Shown here: one piece after another, positions 24,867 to 34,808 of the stretch | Position numbering within the stretch: position 1 is the first letter of the stretch | How the letters are laid out: each line of letters starts with the position of its first letter | From: an uncultured Shimia sp. | GTDB lineage: Bacteria > Pseudomonadota > Alphaproteobacteria > Rhodobacterales > Rhodobacteraceae | DNA: 64,000 nucleotides | Direction: 5' to 3' | NCBI RefSeq assembly: GCF_947493595.1 | Contig: NZ_CANLRL010000001.1 | Span: 992,001-1,056,000, forward strand | Made by a program: the position numbers and the translations under genes | Notes under the pieces: generated by a model | What the model was told of the DNA's origin: nothing | Database searches by the model: none | Seen by the model: the letters and a program-made list of their open reading frames with translations, nothing else

Positions 24867-27356
24867 TTACGCGCGCTCAACCTTACAGGCACATTTTTTG
24901 AAGTCGGTCTCTTTGGAGAGCGGGCAAGTGGCGTCCAAAGTCAGCTTGTTAATCAGCTGGCCTTCATCAAACCACGGCACAAACACCACACCTTTTGGCA
25001 TTTTGTTGCGCCCGCGGGTTTCGACCCGGCTCTGCATGTCACCACGACGGGTGGAGATGGTGATCTCCTGACCGCGGCGCAGACCACGCTCCTTGGCGTC
25101 TTCCGGATGCATAAACACCTGTGCGTAAGGATACGAGCGGTGCAGCTCAGGTACACGACGAGTCATGGAGCCAGAGTGCCAGTGTTCCAGCACACGACCG
25201 GTGACCAGCCACAGATTGAAGTCCTCATCCGGGCTTTCCGCTGGCGGCTCATAAGGGGCAAAGATGATGTTTGCCCGACCGTCCGGCTTGCCATAGAACT
25301 TCACGCCCTCGCCTTCTTTCACGTAGGGGTCATAGCCCTCACGGAAGCGATAGAGGGTTTCCTTGCCGTCCACCACAGGCCAGCGCAGACCACGGGCTTT
25401 GTGATACACTTCAAAGTCCGCGAGATCGTGGGCTTTGCCACGCCCAAAGGACGCGTATTCCTCAAACAGACCTTTTTGCACATAGAAGCCGAAGTGTTCG
25501 GATTCATCGTTGGCAAAGCCTTCCTGAAGCTCGTCCAGACCGTATTTGTCGACCTGGCCGTTGGCAAACAGGACTTCAAACAAAGTCTTGTCTTTGTATT
25601 CCGGGTTGGCATCCAGAATTTCGGCAGGCCACACTTCGTTGGTGGTGAAGCGTTTGGAGAATTCCATCAGCTGCCACACGTCTGACTTGGCATCACCTGG
25701 CGCATCCACTTGCTGGCGCCAGAACTGAGTCCGGCGTTCCGCATTACCGTAGGCACCCTCTTTTTCCACCCACATCGCGGTTGGCAGGATCAGATCCGCC
25801 GCCATGGTGGTCACAGTGGGATACGGATCCGACACAACAATGAAGTTGTCTGGGTTGCGATAGCCCGGGAAGCCTTCTTCGTTGATATTCGGCGCGGCTT
25901 GCATGTTGTTGTTACACTGCACCCAGTAGGCGTTGATTTTGCCGTCTTTCAGATCACGGTTTTGTTTCACCGCGTGGGAGCCAACTTTGGCGTTCAGGAT
26001 ACCAGCAGGTAGCTTCCATTTCTTCTCAGAAATTGCGCGGTGCTCATCATTAGCAACAACCATGTCTGCTGGCAGACGGTGTGCAAAGGTGCCCACTTCA
26101 CGCGCGGTACCACAGGCAGACGGTTGACCTGTGAGCGAGAACGGCGAGTTGCCTGGCTCAGAGATTTTGCCTGTCAGCAGGTGTACGTTGTACATCAGAC
26201 CGTTCACCCAAGATCCACGGGTGTGCTGATTGAAACCCATGGTCCAGAGCGACATCACCTTGCGGTCTGGATCAGCATACTGTTGTGCCAGACGCAGCAG
26301 CGCATTTTCCGGCACGCCGGAAATCTCGCTGGTCTTCTCAAGCGTGTATTCAGAGACATACTCTTTGTACGCTTCAAAATCGATCTTCTCGAGTTTGCCG
26401 TTGTTTGGGTTTTCAGCGGCCTGCTGCAGCGGATGCTCATCACGCAAGCCATAGCCGATGTCTGTGACAGCTTTGGTGAAGTTCACCTTCTCATTTACGA
26501 AATCCCAGTTCACCGCATCATTTTCGATGATGTAGTTGGCGATGTAGTTCAGGATCGCAAGGTCGGTTTGCGGCGTGAAGATCATGCCGTTGTCGGCCAG
26601 CTCAAACGAGCGATGTTCAAAGGTCGACAGCACATGCACCTGTGCGCCAGGTTTGGTCAGACGGGTGTCAGTCAGACGGGACCACAGGATTGGGTGCATC
26701 TCCGCCATGTTAGAGCCCCAGAGCACAAAGGTGTCGGCGTGCTCAAAGTCGTCGTAACAGCCCATTGGCTCATCGATCCCAAAGGCCCGCATAAAGCCCA
26801 CAACCGCAGACGCCATACAGTGACGCGCGTTTGGATCAATGTTGTTGGACAGGAAACCCGCCTTCATCAGTTTGGCAGCGGCATAGCCTTCCCAAACGGT
26901 CCACTGACCAGATCCAAACATGCCAATGCCGGTAGGGCCTTTTTCCTTGAGCGCGCCTTTGAACTTTTCGGCCATGACGTCGAAGGCTTCTTCCCAGGTC
27001 ACAGGGGTGAATTCGCCTTCTTTGTCGTACTGACCATTGGTTTTGCGCAGCAACGGCGTGGTCAGACGGTCTTCACCGTACATGATCTTGGACAGGAAGT
27101 AGCCCTTAATACAGTTCAGACCGCGGTTCACTGGTGCTTTGGGGTCGCCTTGTGTGGCTACCACACGTCCATCTTTGGTGCCGACAAGAACGGAGCAGCC
27201 TGTACCGCAGAACCGGCAAGGCGCTTTGTCCCAACGAATGTCGGGTGTGCCTACCTGGGCCTCTGCTTCTTTTGGCAAGGTGATGCCGGCTGCCGAAGCC
27301 GTGGCGGCTGCGGCGGTCGATTTCAAAAATGTGCGACGGGACGTTGGCAATGTCAT
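24867..27356 (-). CDS. napA: NapA, catalytic subunit of periplasmic nitrate reductase
   Basis: An 829-residue molybdopterin enzyme of usual length. The Tat signal [19 protein letters not shown] leads to the [4Fe-4S] motif CRFCGTGC with its fourth Cys in GLNCIKGYF. The Mo-binding cysteine lies in [31 protein letters not shown] and the C-terminal [19 protein letters not shown] are family-typical. It reduces nitrate to nitrite in the periplasm with bis-MGD. It follows napD by 12 bp, which is the chaperone for its Tat leader. Confidence 0.98.
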   Translation of the reverse strand: MTLPTSRRTFLKSTAAAATASAAGITLPKEAEAQVGTPDIRWDKAPCRFCGTGCSVLVGTKDGRVVATQGDPKAPVNRGLNCIKGYFLSKIMYGEDRLTTPLLRKTNGQYDKEGEFTPVTWEEAFDVMAEKFKGALKEKGPTGIGMFGSGQWTVWEGYAAAKLMKAGFLSNNIDPNARHCMASAVVGFMRAFGIDEPMGCYDDFEHADTFVLWGSNMAEMHPILWSRLTDTRLTKPGAQVHVLSTFEHRSFELADNGMIFTPQTDLAILNYIANYIIENDAVNWDFVNEKVNFTKAVTDIGYGLRDEHPLQQAAENPNNGKLEKIDFEAYKEYVSEYTLEKTSEISGVPENALLRLAQQYADPDRKVMSLWTMGFNQHTRGSWVNGLMYNVHLLTGKISEPGNSPFSLTGQPSACGTAREVGTFAHRLPADMVVANDEHRAISEKKWKLPAGILNAKVGSHAVKQNRDLKDGKINAYWVQCNNNMQAAPNINEEGFPGYRNPDNFIVVSDPYPTVTTMAADLILPTAMWVEKEGAYGNAERRTQFWRQQVDAPGDAKSDVWQLMEFSKRFTTNEVWPAEILDANPEYKDKTLFEVLFANGQVDKYGLDELQEGFANDESEHFGFYVQKGLFEEYASFGRGKAHDLADFEVYHKARGLRWPVVDGKETLYRFREGYDPYVKEGEGVKFYGKPDGRANIIFAPYEPPAESPDEDFNLWLVTGRVLEHWHSGSMTRRVPELHRSYPYAQVFMHPEDAKERGLRRGQEITISTRRGDMQSRVETRGRNKMPKGVVFVPWFDEGQLINKLTLDATCPLSKETDFKKCACKVERA

Positions 27357-27368
27357 GGCTGGTCCTCC

Positions 27369-27632
27369 TTAGAGCGCTGTGGATGCGGCTGCATCTGCGC
27401 CGCTCGGTTCAAAATGATGATAGGTAAGCGTGACGGTGATCACGCCGGGGATCTGGTGCATGCCCATGATGATTTCGGACGCGCGTTGCGTGTCTGTGTC
27501 TTCCACGGTCACCACAATGCGTCCGTCTTCTTGGGCGTGCACTTCACACCCTTCGGTCGCATCAATCGCCGAGACTACGTCCGGCGTTTTTTCAGGCATC
27601 GCGTGGACTAGGCATCCGCAGATATTGTACAT
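27369..27632 (-). CDS. napD: NapD, chaperone for NapA maturation
   Basis: An 87-residue ferredoxin-fold protein. ICGCLVHAMPE at the start and TPDVVSAIDATEGCEVHA match NapD, which binds the NapA Tat signal peptide and delays export until the cofactor is in place. The ATG at 27632 is chosen because the N-terminal strand is part of the fold; a start at 27599 would remove it. The gene overlaps the end of napF by 25 bp. Confidence 0.93.
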   Translation of the reverse strand: MYNICGCLVHAMPEKTPDVVSAIDATEGCEVHAQEDGRIVVTVEDTDTQRASEIIMGMHQIPGVITVTLTYHHFEPSGADAAASTAL

Positions 27633-28144
27633 ACGTTGATCTCGCTGGCTGTTGGCATGCTGGCGTTATGCTGAGACGCTGGGCGCTCAACGGTGATTGC
27701 GTTAGACGGGCAAGGCGAAACACAAGCGCCACATCCGGTACATATTTCGGGATCGATTTGAGGCGCAGACCGTCCGCCCGTCATCAAACGGAACCGGATT
27801 GCGCTCTCATCACAATGATCTTCACAGGCTCGGCAGGTAACGCCCTGCACGGACAAACAACTGTCAGAAACACCCGCGCGATAGATCCACTCCTGTGCCG
27901 GCTGAATGGCAGCAGGCGAACAGGCTTCAGCACAGGCACCACAGAAGGTACAGCCACGCGCATTGACGTCCACCATGGGGAAACCGTCGGCATCCGCCGT
28001 GATAATCGCTCGAGGACATTCAGCGGCGCAATCACCGCAACGAGTACAGGTTTCTACAAAAGACGCGAGCTCAAGCGCCCCAGGAGGCCGCAAAATCTCT
28101 TCGTCGTGAAAGCGGCCCCGTAAGAAGGCACGTCGTTCAGGCAT
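27608..28144 (-). CDS. napF: NapF, cytoplasmic ferredoxin-type protein
   Basis: About 178 residues beginning MPERRAFLRGRF, which aligns with the usual NapF N-terminus. It carries [4Fe-4S] motifs CTRCGDCAAECP, CTFCGACAEAC and CTGCGACVSPCP, and a divergent CRACEDHCDE. NapF is thought to help load Fe-S into NapA. A GTG at 28165 is an alternative start, with no clear ribosome site at either. The frame stays open to 28282 but that part would cover the promoter with its FNR-like boxes. It is the first gene of the operon. Confidence 0.9.
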   Translation of the reverse strand: MPERRAFLRGRFHDEEILRPPGALELASFVETCTRCGDCAAECPRAIITADADGFPMVDVNARGCTFCGACAEACSPAAIQPAQEWIYRAGVSDSCLSVQGVTCRACEDHCDESAIRFRLMTGGRSAPQIDPEICTGCGACVSPCPSNAITVERPASQHNASMPTASEINVCTISADA

Positions 28145-28235
28145 ATGTGTCGTTTTAGAAGTCACGTACACGCCAACTCTTATATCAATGATCCTGTTTG
28201 CTCGGGCACTTTGTCTGGAAATAAACAAACCTACT

Positions 28236-28272
28236 TTGACATAGATCATGACCCGTAATTGATTTTGGTCAA
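28236..28272. promoter_or_regulatory. FNR/Crp-type boxes before the nap operon
   Basis: TTGATTTTGGTCAA (28259-28272) matches the FNR consensus TTGAT-N4-ATCAA at nine of ten bases. TTGACATAGATCAT (28236-28249) is a weaker copy with two mismatches. Both lie about 90-130 bp before the napF start, a reasonable place for oxygen- or nitric-oxide-responsive activation on the minus strand. The rest of 28145-28681 shows no gene. Confidence 0.6.
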
Positions 28273-28628
28273 AGCCTTGCATTTGACCGTATCTTGCCCG
28301 GTCAGCCTTCTGCTCAATTGCCGTGCAAAAGGTGGATGTCGCTCAAAACACATACATTTTTTGAAATGTGTTTCTCTGGGTCATCTTTTGACAGAAACGC
28401 CTTTCTCGCTTGAAATTGCGGGACCGCATTCCACCTCACCGCGCACCGCGAGGCTCTCCCCTTAGGCACTGACTAAGGATCAAACGTGACCGGAGCTTGA
28501 ACGCCACGGCATCAAAACCCCAACCGGCAAAGATCATCGAAAAACAAGGATTCATGTTACGCCGATCTGCTCAAATAGCACAAACGGTAACATTTTATTT
28601 GCCTCGAATCACACTTCACGATATCCCA

Positions 28629-28642
28629 ACCATACGGTCGGC
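28629..28642 (+). promoter_or_regulatory. Putative PaaR operator before paaJABCDE
   Basis: ACCATACGGTCGGC here matches ACCGAACGGTTGGT at 37217-37230 at 10 of 14 positions, in the same orientation. It lies 40 bp before the paaJ ATG. The sharing between the two paa promoter regions suggests a common regulator, most likely the TetR-type PaaR encoded at 34.8 kb. Confidence 0.5.
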
Positions 28643-28681
28643 TAATGCGAACAGGACCGGAACCACTGCCACGGAGACACT

Positions 28682-29887
28682 ATGACCGAAGCTTTCATCT
28701 GCGACGCGACCCGCACACCTATTGGCCGCTACGGTGGCGCGCTCTCTTCGGTTCGCACCGACGACCTTGCTGCCTTGCCTATTGCTGCACTTGTGGAGCG
28801 CAACCCACAGGTGGACTGGGCTTCTTTGGATGATGTGATCTACGGCTCTGCAAACCAAGCTGGCGAAGACAATCGCAACGTGGCCCGTATGGCGGCCTTA
28901 CTTGCGGGTCTCCCAACCGATGTGCCCGGCACCACCATCAACCGCCTCTGTGCCTCTGGAATGGACGCGGTGGGCATGGCCTCCCGTGGCTTGCGCGCTG
29001 GCGACTATGACGTTGCCATCGCAGGCGGTGTCGAAAGCATGTCGCGCGCACCTTTCGTGATGCCCAAGGCAACAACCGCCTTCTCCCGCGCCAATGAAGT
29101 CTTTGACACCACAATTGGCTGGCGCTTTGTGAACAAAAAGATGAAAGCGATGTATGGCATCGACAGCATGCCACAAACCGCAGACAACGTCGCCGCCGAT
29201 TACAACATCAACCGCGCAGATCAAGACGCCTTCGCCGCCCGCTCGCAAGCGCGCTGGGCCGCCGCTCATGAGGCCGGATATTTTGCTGATGAAATCACGC
29301 CAGTCACCATTCCACAGCGCAAAGGTGATGACCTTGTTGTCGACACCGACGAACACCCTCGCCCCGGCACCGGTGCGGACAAACTTGCCAATCTGCGTGG
29401 CGTGAACGGCCCTGACCTTTCGGTCACCGCAGGCAACGCCTCTGGCGTGAACGATGGCGCTGCCGCCATTCTAATGGCCACCGAAGCCGCAGCCGCCAAA
29501 AACGGGCTGACTCCAATGGCACGCATTGTGGGCATGGCCGCTGCTGGTGTCGAACCACGCGTGATGGGCATTGGCCCGGTCCCCGCGACCCGCAAAGTGC
29601 TCGCCCGCACTGGGCTCACCATCGAACAGATGGATGTGATAGAATTGAACGAAGCCTTTGCCGCACAGGGCCTCGCATCCTTGAGGGAACTTGGCGTCGC
29701 GGACGATGCACCCCATGTGAATGCCCAAGGCGGTGCCATTGCTCTGGGCCACCCGCTCGGCATGTCCGGCGCACGCATCGTGATGTCCGCCGCGTATCAA
29801 CTCAAACGCACCGGCGGCCGCTACGCGCTCTGCACCATGTGTGTTGGCGTGGGCCAAGGCACCGCCATCATTCTCGAACGGGTCTAA
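28682..29887 (+). CDS. paaJ: 3-oxoadipyl-CoA thiolase (PaaJ/PcaF)
   Basis: A 401-residue thiolase. The nucleophile Cys is in [15 protein letters not shown]; the [21 protein letters not shown] and [17 protein letters not shown] segments and the late Cys of [10 protein letters not shown] complete the active site. The family cleaves 3-oxoadipyl-CoA to succinyl-CoA and acetyl-CoA, the last step of phenylacetate degradation (also of the beta-ketoadipate route). It leads directly into paaA with a 31-bp gap, supporting the paa assignment. Confidence 0.92.
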   Translation: MTEAFICDATRTPIGRYGGALSSVRTDDLAALPIAALVERNPQVDWASLDDVIYGSANQAGEDNRNVARMAALLAGLPTDVPGTTINRLCASGMDAVGMASRGLRAGDYDVAIAGGVESMSRAPFVMPKATTAFSRANEVFDTTIGWRFVNKKMKAMYGIDSMPQTADNVAADYNINRADQDAFAARSQARWAAAHEAGYFADEITPVTIPQRKGDDLVVDTDEHPRPGTGADKLANLRGVNGPDLSVTAGNASGVNDGAAAILMATEAAAAKNGLTPMARIVGMAAAGVEPRVMGIGPVPATRKVLARTGLTIEQMDVIELNEAFAAQGLASLRELGVADDAPHVNAQGGAIALGHPLGMSGARIVMSAAYQLKRTGGRYALCTMCVGVGQGTAIILERV

Positions 29888-29918
29888 GGCACCCCACAGC
29901 CTGAGGAGGAACCCAGTC

Positions 29919-30896
29919 ATGTATGCACAGATGATCAAATCCGAGGCCACGACGGACGATCCGGAGAAGCTCAAGGAATTTCAGGCCAGGATCGACGACG
30001 ACATCAAAGTCGAGCCGCGTGACTGGATGCCCGAAGGCTACCGCAAAACCCTGATCCGTCAGATCGGCCAGCACGCGCACAGCGAAATTGTTGGTCAACT
30101 GCCGGAAGGCAACTGGATCACCCGCGCCCCGACACTGGAGCGCAAAATGATCTTGCTCGCCAAAGTTCAGGACGAAGCAGGCCACGGCCTCTATCTCTAC
30201 GCGGCCGCCGAAACGCTGGGTGTAAGCCGCGACGATCTGACCGAACAACTCCTGTCCGGCAAGATGAAGTATTCCTCCATCTTCAACTACGCAACGCTGA
30301 ACTGGGCCGACATCGGCGCGGTCGGCTGGCTTGTGGATGGCGCAGCGATCATGAACCAGGTGCCGCTGCAACGGACCTCCTATGGCCCCTACTCCCGCGC
30401 GATGATCCGCATCTGCAAGGAAGAGAGCTTTCACCAGCGCCAAGGCTACGACATCATGATGAAGATGGCGCAAGGCACTGAGGCGCAAAAGAAAATGGCA
30501 CAAGATGCCCTGAACCGCCTGTGGTATCCAAGCCTCATGATGTTTGGTCCATCTGATGCAGATTCGGTGCACTCCACCCAAAACATGGCGTGGAAGATCA
30601 AGATGAACACCAACGACGAGTTGCGCCAAAAATTCGTCGACCAAACCGTGCCACAAGCCGAATACCTCGGCCTGACCATTCCGGATGAAAACCTGACATG
30701 GAACGAGAAAAAAGGCGGCTACGACTATTCCGACCCAGACTGGTCCGAGTTCTTTGACGTGCTCAAAGGCAACGGCCCTTGTAACGTCGATCGCCTCGAA
30801 GCCCGCAACAAAGCTTGGGACGATGGCGCCTGGGTGCGTGACGGTCTGATGGCCCATGCAGAGAAAAAACGCGCCGCAAAAACTGCCGCAGAATAA
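29919..30896 (+). CDS. paaA: PaaA, catalytic subunit of phenylacetyl-CoA 1,2-epoxidase
   Basis: About 325 residues. The di-iron carboxylate ligands lie in [18 protein letters not shown] and [15 protein letters not shown] (EXXH type). It epoxidises the aromatic ring of phenylacetyl-CoA in a complex with PaaB, PaaC and PaaE. The ATG at 29919 is preceded by TGAGGAGGA; an open upstream extension to 29841 lies within paaJ. It is the first epoxidase gene in order. Confidence 0.97.
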   Translation: MYAQMIKSEATTDDPEKLKEFQARIDDDIKVEPRDWMPEGYRKTLIRQIGQHAHSEIVGQLPEGNWITRAPTLERKMILLAKVQDEAGHGLYLYAAAETLGVSRDDLTEQLLSGKMKYSSIFNYATLNWADIGAVGWLVDGAAIMNQVPLQRTSYGPYSRAMIRICKEESFHQRQGYDIMMKMAQGTEAQKKMAQDALNRLWYPSLMMFGPSDADSVHSTQNMAWKIKMNTNDELRQKFVDQTVPQAEYLGLTIPDENLTWNEKKGGYDYSDPDWSEFFDVLKGNGPCNVDRLEARNKAWDDGAWVRDGLMAHAEKKRAAKTAAE

Positions 30897-30907
30897 GGAC
30901 TTAGATC

Positions 30908-31192
30908 ATGAGCAAAGAATGGCCCCTCTGGGAAATCTTCATTCGCGGCCAACACGGCCTGAGCCACCGTCACGTCGGTAGCCTGCACGCGCCGGATGCG
31001 GAAATGGCGATCAAAAACGCCCGTGACGTCTACACCCGTCGCAACGAAGGTGTGTCGATCTGGGTTGTGGAAGCCAACAACATCTCCGCGTCAAGCCCGT
31101 CGGAAAAAGGCCCGCTGTATGAGCCGTCCGAGAGCAAGATCTATCGTCACCCGACCTTCTTCGACATCCCTGACGAAGTGGGGCACATGTGA
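30908..31192 (+). CDS. paaB: PaaB, phenylacetyl-CoA epoxidase subunit
   Basis: A 94-residue small subunit with WPLWEIFIRGQHGLSHRHVG and GSLHAPDAEMAIKNARDVY, then TRRNEGVSIWVV. It bridges PaaA/PaaC dimers into the larger complex. The stop overlaps the paaC start (TGATG). Confidence 0.97.
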   Translation: MSKEWPLWEIFIRGQHGLSHRHVGSLHAPDAEMAIKNARDVYTRRNEGVSIWVVEANNISASSPSEKGPLYEPSESKIYRHPTFFDIPDEVGHM

Positions 31193-31959
31193 TGGCCAAT
31201 GTTGACAAGGAGATGCTCACGCAATTCCTGCTGCGCATGGGCGATAACACCCTCATTTTGGGCCACCGCGTCTCGGAATGGTGCGGTCATGCGCCCGTGC
31301 TGGAAGAAGACATTGCGCTTGCTAACACCGCACTGGACCTGATTGGCCAGACCCAGCTCTGGCTTGGCTATGCGGCTGAGGTGATGGACGACGGCAAAAC
31401 CGCCGACGACATCGCCTTCCTGCGCGACGCCTGGGATTTCCGAAACTTGTTGCTCTTGGAGCTGCCAAATGGCGACTTTGGGCAAACCCTGATGCGCCAA
31501 TTCCTGTTTGACGCTTATCAGTCGATCCTGCTGCCGCGCTTAATGAAGTCTTCCGACCAAGCCATTGCAGAGATTGCAGAAAAGGCCAGCAAGGAAGCCG
31601 CCTACCATGTCGAGCGTTCCGCCGAAACTGTGGTCGGCCTGGGTGATGGCACCGAGGAAAGCCACAAGCGCATGCAGGCCGCACTGGACCGTCTGTGGCC
31701 CTATGTCGGCGAGATGTTTGCCTCTGATGACGTAGACGCTGCTATGGCAGCGGCTGGCGTGGCGCCTGATCCTGCCAGCCTGCGAGAAGAGTACGATGCG
31801 CTGATTGGCAAGGTTCTGTCCGAGGCCACGCTGACCATTCCAGACAGCGACTTTGCCCACAAAGGTGGTCGCAACGGCAAAACCCACACCGAGCATCTCG
31901 GCCACCTGCTGACCCAAATGCAGTGGCTGCAGCGCGCTTACCCAGGCGCAACGTGGTAA
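31192..31959 (+). CDS. paaC: PaaC, structural subunit of phenylacetyl-CoA epoxidase
   Basis: 255 residues with a ferritin-like helical fold, containing MGDNTLILGHRVSEWCGHAP, EEDIALANTALDLIGQ and KEAAYHVERSAETVVGLGDG. It is the non-catalytic partner of PaaA. The start ATG overlaps the paaB stop by one base, and the end overlaps the probable paaD start. Confidence 0.96.
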   Translation: MANVDKEMLTQFLLRMGDNTLILGHRVSEWCGHAPVLEEDIALANTALDLIGQTQLWLGYAAEVMDDGKTADDIAFLRDAWDFRNLLLLELPNGDFGQTLMRQFLFDAYQSILLPRLMKSSDQAIAEIAEKASKEAAYHVERSAETVVGLGDGTEESHKRMQAALDRLWPYVGEMFASDDVDAAMAAAGVAPDPASLREEYDALIGKVLSEATLTIPDSDFAHKGGRNGKTHTEHLGHLLTQMQWLQRAYPGATW

Positions 31960-32447
31960 GCGACCGCGAACATATCACTGCTGAGCCCACACTGCCCGAC
32001 GTGGCGCAGGTCTGGGACTGGTTGCACGCGGTGCCTGATCCCGAGATCCCGGTGATTTCCCTCACCGACCTCGGCATCATTCGGGACGTGGCTTACGTAG
32101 ATGACACACTGATCGTGACCGTCACGCCAACCTACTCCGGCTGCCCGGCGACGAGCATCATCAACCTCGACATCGAAACCGCCCTTCGCGGCCATGGTGT
32201 CGAGAAGCTGGAGCTGCGCCGCAAGCTCAGCCCGGCCTGGACCACCGATTGGATGACCCAATCCGGCCGCGACAAGTTGGAGGCCTATGGCATCGCCCCA
32301 CCTCAGCCCGCCGGCGGCCCCGACAAGTGCCCACAATGCGGCAGTCAACACGTCGAAAAAATGAGCCAATTTGGCTCCACCCCCTGCAAGGCCCAATGGC
32401 GCTGCACCGCCTGCCTAGAACCTTTTGACTATTTCAAGTGCATCTGA
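31953..32447 (+). CDS. paaD: PaaD, Fe-S/metal assembly protein of the epoxidase
   Basis: About 164 residues. It has a DUF59/MIP18-type domain (VPDPEIPVISLTDLGIIRDV, TPTYSGCPAT) and a C-terminal zinc-ribbon-like CPQCG...CTAC. PaaD is needed for a functional epoxidase, probably for Fe-S loading of PaaE. The likely start is GTG at 31953, overlapping the paaC stop; the frame is open from 31923. Confidence 0.93.
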   Translation: MVSDREHITAEPTLPDVAQVWDWLHAVPDPEIPVISLTDLGIIRDVAYVDDTLIVTVTPTYSGCPATSIINLDIETALRGHGVEKLELRRKLSPAWTTDWMTQSGRDKLEAYGIAPPQPAGGPDKCPQCGSQHVEKMSQFGSTPCKAQWRCTACLEPFDYFKCI

Positions 32448-32459
32448 GGAGAGACCCCA

Positions 32460-33539
32460 ATGGCCCAATCCGCGCGCTTTCACGACCTTGAGGTCACCAA
32501 CATCCGTAAAACCATCCGCGACGCCGTGGTGGTCACCCTTGCCCCAGTAAACGGTGCAGCGGCGGAGTTTGACTTCACCCAAGGCCAATACCTGACCTTC
32601 AAGCGCGATTTTGACGGCGAAGAACTGCGCCGCAGCTACTCGATCTGCGCGGGCAAAGACGACGGCATCCTACAGGTCGGCATCAAGCACGTCGACGGCG
32701 GGGCTTTCTCCACCTGGGCGAATACCGAACTGAAGGTCGGTGACACGGTGCAAGCTATGCCCCCGATGGGTGGTTTTTTCACCGAACTCGATGAGACTGC
32801 AGACAGAACCTATCTCGGGTTTGCGGGCGGCTCGGGCATCACGCCAGTTCTATCGCTGATCAAAACCACGCTGGCGCACGAACCGCAGTCCTCCTTCACG
32901 CTGATCTACGCCAACAAAGGTGTGACCACGATTATGTTCCGTGAGGAGCTGGAGGATCTGAAAAACCAGTATATGGGCCGTTTCAACGTGATCCATGTGC
33001 TGGAAACCGACGCACAGGAAATCGACCTCTTCACCGGATTGGTGTCAGAGGAAAAATGCGCGCAACTGTTCCAAACCGGCTGGATTGACATCAACTCCGT
33101 GGACACCGCCTTTATCTGTGGCCCGGAGCCAATGATGCTGGGCATTGCCAAGGCGCTCAAGGATCACGGGCTTTCTGAAGAGCAGATCAAATTTGAGCTC
33201 TTTGCGTCTGGCCAACCTGGCCGCGCCAAACGCAAAGCGGTCAGCGCCACAGATGCCGGTAAAGCGGTTACCGCACAAATCACTCTGGACGGTGCCACCC
33301 AGACCATCGAAATGGACCGGGACACCTCCATCCTTGACGCCGCTCGCGCCAACACCTTGGACGCGCCATATGCCTGCAAAGCTGGTGTTTGCTCCACGTG
33401 CAAATGCCGAGTGATCGAAGGGGAAGTAGAAATGGTCGCCAACCATGCGCTGGAAGACTACGAGGTCGAGAAAGGCTTCATCCTCAGTTGCCAATCGTAT
33501 CCGGTCACCGACAAGGTGGTTGTCGACTACGACCAGTAA
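32460..33539 (+). CDS. paaE: PaaE, reductase subunit of phenylacetyl-CoA epoxidase
   Basis: 359 residues. An FAD/NAD(P)H reductase module (RRSYSICAGKDDG, GFAGGSGITPVLSL, AFICGPEPMM) is followed by a C-terminal plant-type [2Fe-2S] domain CKAGVCSTCKCRVIEG with a later Cys in FILSCQSYP. It passes electrons from NADPH to the PaaA di-iron centre. It is the last gene of the operon, followed by a terminator. Confidence 0.96.
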   Translation: MAQSARFHDLEVTNIRKTIRDAVVVTLAPVNGAAAEFDFTQGQYLTFKRDFDGEELRRSYSICAGKDDGILQVGIKHVDGGAFSTWANTELKVGDTVQAMPPMGGFFTELDETADRTYLGFAGGSGITPVLSLIKTTLAHEPQSSFTLIYANKGVTTIMFREELEDLKNQYMGRFNVIHVLETDAQEIDLFTGLVSEEKCAQLFQTGWIDINSVDTAFICGPEPMMLGIAKALKDHGLSEEQIKFELFASGQPGRAKRKAVSATDAGKAVTAQITLDGATQTIEMDRDTSILDAARANTLDAPYACKAGVCSTCKCRVIEGEVEMVANHALEDYEVEKGFILSCQSYPVTDKVVVDYDQ

Positions 33540-33544
33540 AAAAC

Positions 33545-33571
33545 AAAAGGGCGCTCGCAAGGCGCCCTTTT
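33545..33571. terminator. Bidirectional terminator between paaE and a convergent gene
   Basis: AAAAGGGCGC (33545-33554) and GCGCCCTTTT (33562-33571) form a perfect 10-bp stem with a 7-nt loop, giving a U-tract in each orientation. Confidence 0.9.
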
Positions 33572-33596
33572 CACATTTTTAGCCTCAATGGCCAAC

Positions 33597-33935
33597 TCAG
33601 GGCTTTGGCTGCGTTTCAAACGCGGCACCCACGCCAACACCGTAGTCAAGAGCTTGGTATCGCGTGTCATAACCCAAGCTAAAGTCGAGATAAAAATCCT
33701 CATCCAAATAGGCGGCACCCACGGTTGGCCGGAAGGATTGCGAGCCAAACTTATAATCTGCGCCAATCGCCAAAACCGCGCTTTCCGGCTCGTCGTCGTG
33801 AAACACGCGCACACCGACACCCCAGTCACCGCCAAAAGTGTAGGTCAGTCCCAGGCCAAATGACGGGTCCGCCTGCGCCACGGTACTGCAAAGCAATGCG
33901 CCCCCAAGAACACCAGCTACCATAACTCGTTTCAT
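33597..33935 (-). CDS. Small outer-membrane-type protein, tandem paralogue 1
   Basis: 112 residues. A Sec signal peptide (MKRVMVAGVLGGALLCSTVA) probably ends before ADPSFG; the mature part alternates polar and aromatic residues as in short beta-barrel or beta-sandwich surface proteins (GLTYTFGGDWGVGVRVF, GADYKFGSQSFRPTVG). The ATG at 33935 is preferred to the upstream frame at 33977. It shares 76 of 88 mature residues with the product of 34071-34724. I do not recognise a named family. Confidence 0.7.
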   Translation of the reverse strand: MKRVMVAGVLGGALLCSTVAQADPSFGLGLTYTFGGDWGVGVRVFHDDEPESAVLAIGADYKFGSQSFRPTVGAAYLDEDFYLDFSLGYDTRYQALDYGVGVGAAFETQPKP

Positions 33936-34070
33936 GAATTTCTCTCCCACCGCAATTAGTTGCCGGGAAAGTAACATGGAACAACCGGAGGCGCCAATGT
34001 GTCAAAAACACACGCACCGGATTGTGAAAACGCGCCAGCGGTCACTCAATTGAGCCGCCAGGCCAGCTTC

Positions 34071-34397
34071 CTAGCAATCCAAGGAGGCAAAAACCACGTC
34101 AGAGTCGGTTGCGCTGCCGCAGCCTGATTTGCCATCACCGGTGTCGCCACCTCCTGTACCGCCATCTCCGGTGCCGCCGGTGTCTGTATCTCCGTCGCCC
34201 GCTCCAGCGTCGCCGCCATCACCTCCCGTATCCGCGCCGCCTGTGTCGGTTCCACCATCGCCACCGTCACCGCCCGTGTCGCCGCCCGTATCGGTGCTGC
34301 CTGCGCCCGTGTCCCCACCTCCGGTGTCCGTGCCTGTCGTCGTTGATGCAGTGTCACCGCCCGTTGTTGTCGCGCCGCCACCAGACGCCACCGGCTT
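34071..34397. repeat. Low-complexity GGN-ACN-GAN repeat encoding the tail
   Basis: The region is made of irregular copies of short units coding Thr-Gly-Gly-Asp. The codons vary (several Gly and Thr codons are used), so it is not a simple slippage tract. The opposite strand therefore shows a long Pro/Ser/Val-rich open frame, which is a shadow. Confidence 0.75.
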
Positions 34398-34724
34398 CTC
34401 GGTTTCAAATGCTGCGCCGACGCCAATGCCATAATCCAGAGCTTGCAAACGCGTGTCATAGCCAAGACTTAAATCGATGTAGAAATCTTCGTCCAGATAG
34501 GCGGCCCCAATTGTGGGGCGGAACGTTTGAGAGCCAAATTTATAGTCAAAACCCAAAGCCAGAACGGCACTCTCTGGCTCATCATCATGGAACACACGCA
34601 CGCCCACGGCCCAATCACCGCCAAAGACATACGTCAGACCAAACCCGAAAGACGGATCCGCCTGCGCCGCGCTGCGACTGACCATAATTGCCGCAAGCAA
34701 CGCGCCCGAAAAATGTTTTTTCAA
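34071..34724 (-). CDS. Outer-membrane-type protein, paralogue 2 with Gly/Asp/Thr-rich tail
   Basis: About 217 residues. A signal peptide ends before ADPSFGFG, and the core matches paralogue 1 almost residue for residue. From about residue 110 (34397 downward) a tail of about 108 residues consists mostly of Gly, Asp and Thr, ending in two cysteines (SGCGS and SLDC). The likely start is TTG at 34724 with AAGGGTAG just upstream; the equivalent position in the paralogue is ATG. The tail could be an exposed linker or a Ca-binding surface. It is a recent duplicate with an added tail, or the other copy has lost it. Confidence 0.7.
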   Translation of the reverse strand: MKKHFSGALLAAIMVSRSAAQADPSFGFGLTYVFGGDWAVGVRVFHDDEPESAVLALGFDYKFGSQTFRPTIGAAYLDEDFYIDLSLGYDTRLQALDYGIGVGAAFETEKPVASGGGATTTGGDTASTTTGTDTGGGDTGAGSTDTGGDTGGDGGDGGTDTGGADTGGDGGDAGAGDGDTDTGGTGDGGTGGGDTGDGKSGCGSATDSDVVFASLDC

Positions 34725-34808
34725 AACTCTACCCTTAACAAGAAACAACTATAATGGGCAGGTTTTAACACAAATTAGCCATATGGTCCAAAAACAATCT
34801 GAAGGTGA

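Noticed and set aside
23938-25071. 377-residue open frame on the plus strand
   Set aside because: Antisense to napH, napG and the end of napA, all of which have complete Fe-S and cofactor motifs; composition is unnatural.
26040-27611. 523-residue open frame on the plus strand
   Set aside because: It lies exactly opposite napA and napD, has no ribosome site or recognisable domain, and is a shadow produced by codon bias of napA.
29868-30857. 329-residue open frame on the minus strand
   Set aside because: Antisense to paaA with no supporting motif.
34109-34681. Arg/His/Pro-rich and Pro/Ser/Val-rich open frames on the plus strand
   Set aside because: They are the complement of the Gly/Asp/Thr repeat of the outer-membrane-like protein; no ribosome site and no independent evidence.
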